Shown: positions 60,180 to 64,000 of the stretch, piece by piece
Layout of the letters: each line of letters begins with the position of its first letter
Position numbering within the stretch: position 1 is the stretch's first letter
Assembly (NCBI GenBank): GCA_028829895.1
Contig: CM054177.1
Location: 78,249,163 to 78,313,162 of the forward strand
Direction: 5' to 3'
DNA length: 64,000 nt
DNA from: Sinotaia quadrata
Taxonomy: Eukaryota > Mollusca > Gastropoda > Architaenioglossa > Viviparidae
Notes under the pieces: generated by a model
Databases searched by the model: none
What the model saw: the letters and a program-made list of their open reading frames with translations, nothing else
Told to the model about the DNA's origin: nothing
Program-made: the position numbers and the translations under genes

Positions 60180-60960
60180 AGATCGAATGGATACCTAACT
60201 GTTATATAGAGAGTGAATACCTAAATGTTATAGAGGGTGTGATTAGAGATCTAATTGTTATAAATGGATTGATTGGATACCTAAGTGTTATCAAGGGAGT
60301 GATTGGATACCTAATTGTTGTAAAGAGAGTAACTGGATGCTTAAGTGTTAAAAGAGAGAAACTGGATACTAATTGTTATAAAAGGAGTAATTGGATATGT
60401 AATTGTTATAAAGGGAGTAATTGGATATGTAATTGTTATAAAGGGAGTAATTGGATATGTAATTGTTATAAAGGGAGTAATTGGATACGTAATTGTTATA
60501 AAGGGAGTAATTGGATATGTAATTGTTATAAAGGGAGTAATTGGATACGTAATTGTTATAAAGGGAATAATTGGATACTTAATTGTTATAAAGGGAGTAA
60601 TTGTATACTTAATTGTTATAAAGGGAGTAATTGGATACTTAATTGTTATAAAGGGAGTAATTGGATACCTAAATGTTATAAAGGGTGTGATTAGACACCT
60701 TACTGTTATAAAGAGATTGATGGATACCTAACTGTTATCATGGGAGTGATTGGATACCTAATTGTTATCATGGGAGTGATTGGATACCTAATTGTTATAG
60801 AGTAATTGACGCTTAAGTGTTATAAAGGGAGTGATTGGATACTTAACTTTTATCAAGAAACTGGTTGCTTAAACGTTATAGAGGAAGTAATTGGATACCT
60901 AACTGTTATAAAAGGAATGATTGGACACAAAATTGTTATAGAGGGATTGAATACTTATTT
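60180..60960. repeat. 30-bp minisatellite, about 25 copies
   Basis: AATTGTTATAAAGGGAGTAA, then TTGGATACxT. The centre (60370-60660) is near-perfect and the ends are degraded. A 10-codon period leaves two plus-strand frames open (183 and 128 codons), both artefacts. Confidence 0.93.
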
Positions 60961-61690
60961 GGAAAGTTTGAATATTTGCTTAAATGTTAGCAAGAGGATG
61001 TTTATATACGTTATGAAAAGTATTTTTTATATGAAGATTGGAATATTGTAAACATTTAATCTACCGACTGCAAAAAAATCCATTTTTAAATATTGAATTC
61101 AACATATAATCTTGTACGTATTTCCATTTAGCGATTATAAATGGCTTTTATTTAAAGTTAATGATTCTGTGTTAGTTTGCTTGTCATTGACATGGAAAAG
61201 AAAAAGAGTTCTCTGAAGAATCATCCCATGGGTGTTTTGAATGTGATTAGATTTACAGTCTCGTGATATTTTACCTGACCTACCTATTGTTTGCAAATGA
61301 AAGTGCATTACAGATGTTCCTCTGATAGATGATTATAATTTTAGATGATATGCATTTTATGTTTACAGATTTTATTTTAAACTAATAGTCTTTCTGTTCT
61401 TTTAATCCAAACCGATTTTCTTTCTTGTTAATGTGATTACCATTTTCTTTCCCCCATGTATGAAATCATTTTAGGTGAGATGCATTTCAATATTTGTGCA
61501 TTTAATGAAAACACCAACTAGTCTCGTGATGATTATAGTTGTTTTTATAAACTGTTATGGAACTGTGAAAGAAACTTTACTTGGAATTTTATCGTGTTCA
61601 TATTTCCAAACCTGTTTGTCGTCGCTTAAAACCGGTTTACTCGTTGGGTCAAATTTTAAATCTGTGCCCATTATAAGGCAACAAAGTTTT
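60961..61690. other. intergenic
   Basis: AT-rich; no gene recognised. Confidence 0.4.
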
Positions 61691-61960
61691 GGATCAAATT
61701 TTAAAATTGTCCTGTTGTACATTACTAGCACATTGATCAAATTTTAAAATTGTCCTGTTGTACATTACTAGCACATTGATCAAATTTTAAAATTGTCCTG
61801 TTGTACATTACTAGCACATTGATCAAATTTTAAAATTGTCCTGTTGTACATTACTAGCACATTGATCAAATTTTAAAATTGTCCTGTTGTACATTACTAG
61901 CACATTGATCAAATTTTAAAATTGTCCTGTTGTACATTACTAGTGCATTGATTCAAATTT
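61691..61960. repeat. 43-bp minisatellite, about 6 copies
   Basis: GATCAAATTTTAAAATTGTC, then CTGTTGTACATTACTAGCAC and ATT. The inner copies look identical. Confidence 0.95.
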
Positions 61961-63000
61961 TATTCTTTCATTTGTATTTGTTTCCTTCTATTATATATAT
62001 AAACATTATATTTGTTTTTCAGACTTACATATTTATTACTCAGATATTACATATTATTTTATACATAAATGTCTGAATTTTGCTTTCGACTACGATTATA
62101 GAAATGTTGTATTTTATATTTTGATAAGCACACGAAAAAATATATATATTTACACACTTTTGCCTTTAAAAACGTGTATATTTCATTAGATATTTTATCA
62201 ATATTTTATGAATATTCTCTCGCTGCTTACAGTCGTAATATTATTTTGAACGTTTTCAATTTTGCCTTATAAACTTGCAATTGCCTCGATATATTTTCAC
62301 TCTTATATTTTGAAATACTTTGGATGTGTACTCTTTATAATGTGTAATTGACAACTAATTATTTCTAATAAGAGTGCACACACAATGCCGCTCAATGACC
62401 GCTAAAATTCTAGTCTGTTAGACTCGTACGTCACCGCCCTGTAGTACACGATTGGTAGAAGAAAAAATTCGCCCACGCCTTGCTCTTATGCGGCATAAGT
62501 TACGTCATCAGTTTGCAGTTAATACAAGCACTATTTTAGTATTTATTTGTTAGCCAGTCATTGCTCAGTTGTGTCCCCTTCATACAGACAGCTCATTAGA
62601 CCACAGTCTTAGAAGAAATAGAAGTTCGCAAAAAAAAACCGGGGAAAGTTTCCGATTGCTGAAAAAATAAAACTGAAACAAGTGAAATTAGTTTCCAAGA
62701 GCGATTTTTTATTTCTGCACCTTTCCTGAATCAGTGTGTGTGTGTATTTATTTCAGTTGTATTGACTCTTAGTTTAATCTTTTGGCATTCAGCAGCAAAT
62801 GACGCATTGAACTGTGACACGTATTGCGACTGCCGACCTTGTAATTGTATACAATGATCATGTGATCTCTGACGTCGAAGAGCTATGTGCAAACTATGAT
62901 TTGATTGACAGCTAGGTTTAAAAGGCCAGACACAAAGAAAAAAATGTTAATTATAAACATTTTTGAATAGTACAAATTTGCGACACGCATCAACGCGTAC

Positions 63001-63001
<1 letters not shown>
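61961..63001. other. intergenic with a promoter-like patch
   Basis: 61961-62380 is very AT-rich. 62380-62620 is richer in CpG and holds ATTGG (inverted CCAAT) near 62450, TTACGTCATC near 62500 and GCTCAGTTGTG near 62560. It could be a promoter of a gene beyond the window, but no exon follows inside it. Confidence 0.25.

Positions 63002-63066
<65 letters not shown>
63002..63066. repeat. (CA)n microsatellite
   Basis: About 65 bp of CA. Confidence 0.97.
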
Positions 63067-63068
<2 letters not shown>

Positions 63069-63319
63069 ATCACTGAGGATCGGGTCAACATCTGAGATAA
63101 AATAAATAACATATAATAATAACAATATACTTATAAAATCTTCAGTGTTTGATTTTTAATTGTAAATACAATAATTTTTATTTATTTGCTCTTTGTCTTA
63201 AGTGATTCAAACAGGCTGGCATACTTACTTAATCTCCAGAATATTTGCCATATAATACTAGATTTCCATAATGTTAATTTCATGAAATGTGTTAGTTCGC
63301 TTAATTGTTTGTGTGTCTA

Positions 63320-63324
<5 letters not shown>

Positions 63325-63383
<59 letters not shown>
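63325..63383. repeat. (TG)n(GA)n compound microsatellite
   Basis: A TG run followed directly by a GA run. Confidence 0.95.
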
Positions 63384-63704
63384 TTCATATTTTTACACTT
63401 CTGTACCCCAACGTGTATTTTAGAGAGCAAATCGACTTATCCTTTCTTATGGCAGCACGAACATGTCATCAAAGTGCTCTTATGATGAAAAGCCTTTTCC
63501 CCGTTACTTTTTGTTCTTATTTTTTTTCGTTTCGTTTTATTATTTTATCATGCAAATATCGTAGTTCTGTTTTTCACATTTGTCAGCTTGAATGAAACCG
63601 TTTTACTGTCAACATGACAATTCAAGAGAAATAATTGCTAATCATCCCATCTGTAAAATAATTGTATAGGATATTGTGAATTCATTCCTTTAGTAATCAC
63701 AACA

Positions 63705-64000
63705 CAGTCCGTTAGGTTGGTAAAGTGGCGTCACAAGTACCAATAGGCTGGTAAAGTGAATGTCATACCTTACCGATGTGCTCGTAAAGTGAGGTCACAA
63801 GTACCCATAGACAGGTAACGCGACATGTTATATACCTATAGTATGGTAAAGTGACGTCATGATAGGCTGGTAAGACGAACGTCACAAATACCAACGTTCT
63901 AACAGTCTGGTAAGTTAACGTCATAAATACCGACAGGCTTTTTAAAGTGAACGTCACTGCACCGACAGGCTGTAAAGTGAACGTCACTAGTACCGATAGA
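63705..64000. repeat. degenerate minisatellite cut by the window end
   Basis: About nine units of 30-38 bp combining AGGCTGGTAAAGTGAACGTC and ACAAGTACC. Many carry GACGTCA- or ACGTCAC-like words. It continues past the right edge. Confidence 0.8.

Noticed and set aside
60143..60731. 183- and 128-codon repeat proteins
   Set aside because: Products of a 30-bp unit with no stop in two frames; both frames are equally open and the peptides are monotonous.

Overview
This window reads as nuclear DNA of an animal, most likely an invertebrate and perhaps a mollusc. The evidence is one multi-exon gene with GT/AG introns, a complete LTR retrotransposon, LINE and SINE debris, long (CA)n and (CTAT)n tracts, and about thirty minisatellite arrays with units of roughly 18-92 bp. 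By my hand count the arrays cover about 15 kb. The taxon is inferred from this style only; nothing here is diagnostic. I see no rRNA, tRNA or CRISPR.

Layout. 1-17.4 kb: AT-rich intergenic DNA with many tandem arrays. It holds a 48-bp perfect palindrome (3960-4007), a 5'-truncated LINE remnant on the minus strand (9342-9905), a SINE-like element (12531-12815), and two ~50-bp retrocopy-like insertions with 11-bp direct repeats (949-1024, 16856-16929). 17485-24722: an intact LTR retrotransposon on the minus strand. Its 1019-bp LTRs look identical, the target duplication is 5 bp, and one 1453-codon gag-pol frame is open. 24.7-43.8 kb: more intergenic DNA and arrays, with one orphan candidate exon on the minus strand (30816-31045). 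43874-58828: a seven-exon gene on the plus strand for a 633-residue transporter of the SLC16/monocarboxylate transporter family; its 7.7-kb second intron is largely minisatellites. 58.8-64 kb: 3' flank with further arrays.

Three points stand out. First, the retrotransposon has integrase upstream of reverse transcriptase, while its protein sequences are Ty3/gypsy-like. That is the unusual order known from Gmr1-type elements, and its Gag has a SCAN-like capsid region, which fits that lineage. Second, in the transporter gene the splice donor of exon 3 lies in a 35-bp tandem repeat present four times, and the acceptor of exon 6 ends a 92-bp tandem duplication. Only one donor and one acceptor keep the frame. 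Third, the tiny 949-1024 and 16856-16929 insertions share a ~31-bp core but carry different target duplications.

The transporter and the retrotransposon are independent of each other. Most other open frames come from tandem arrays whose unit length is a multiple of three, and they are not genes.
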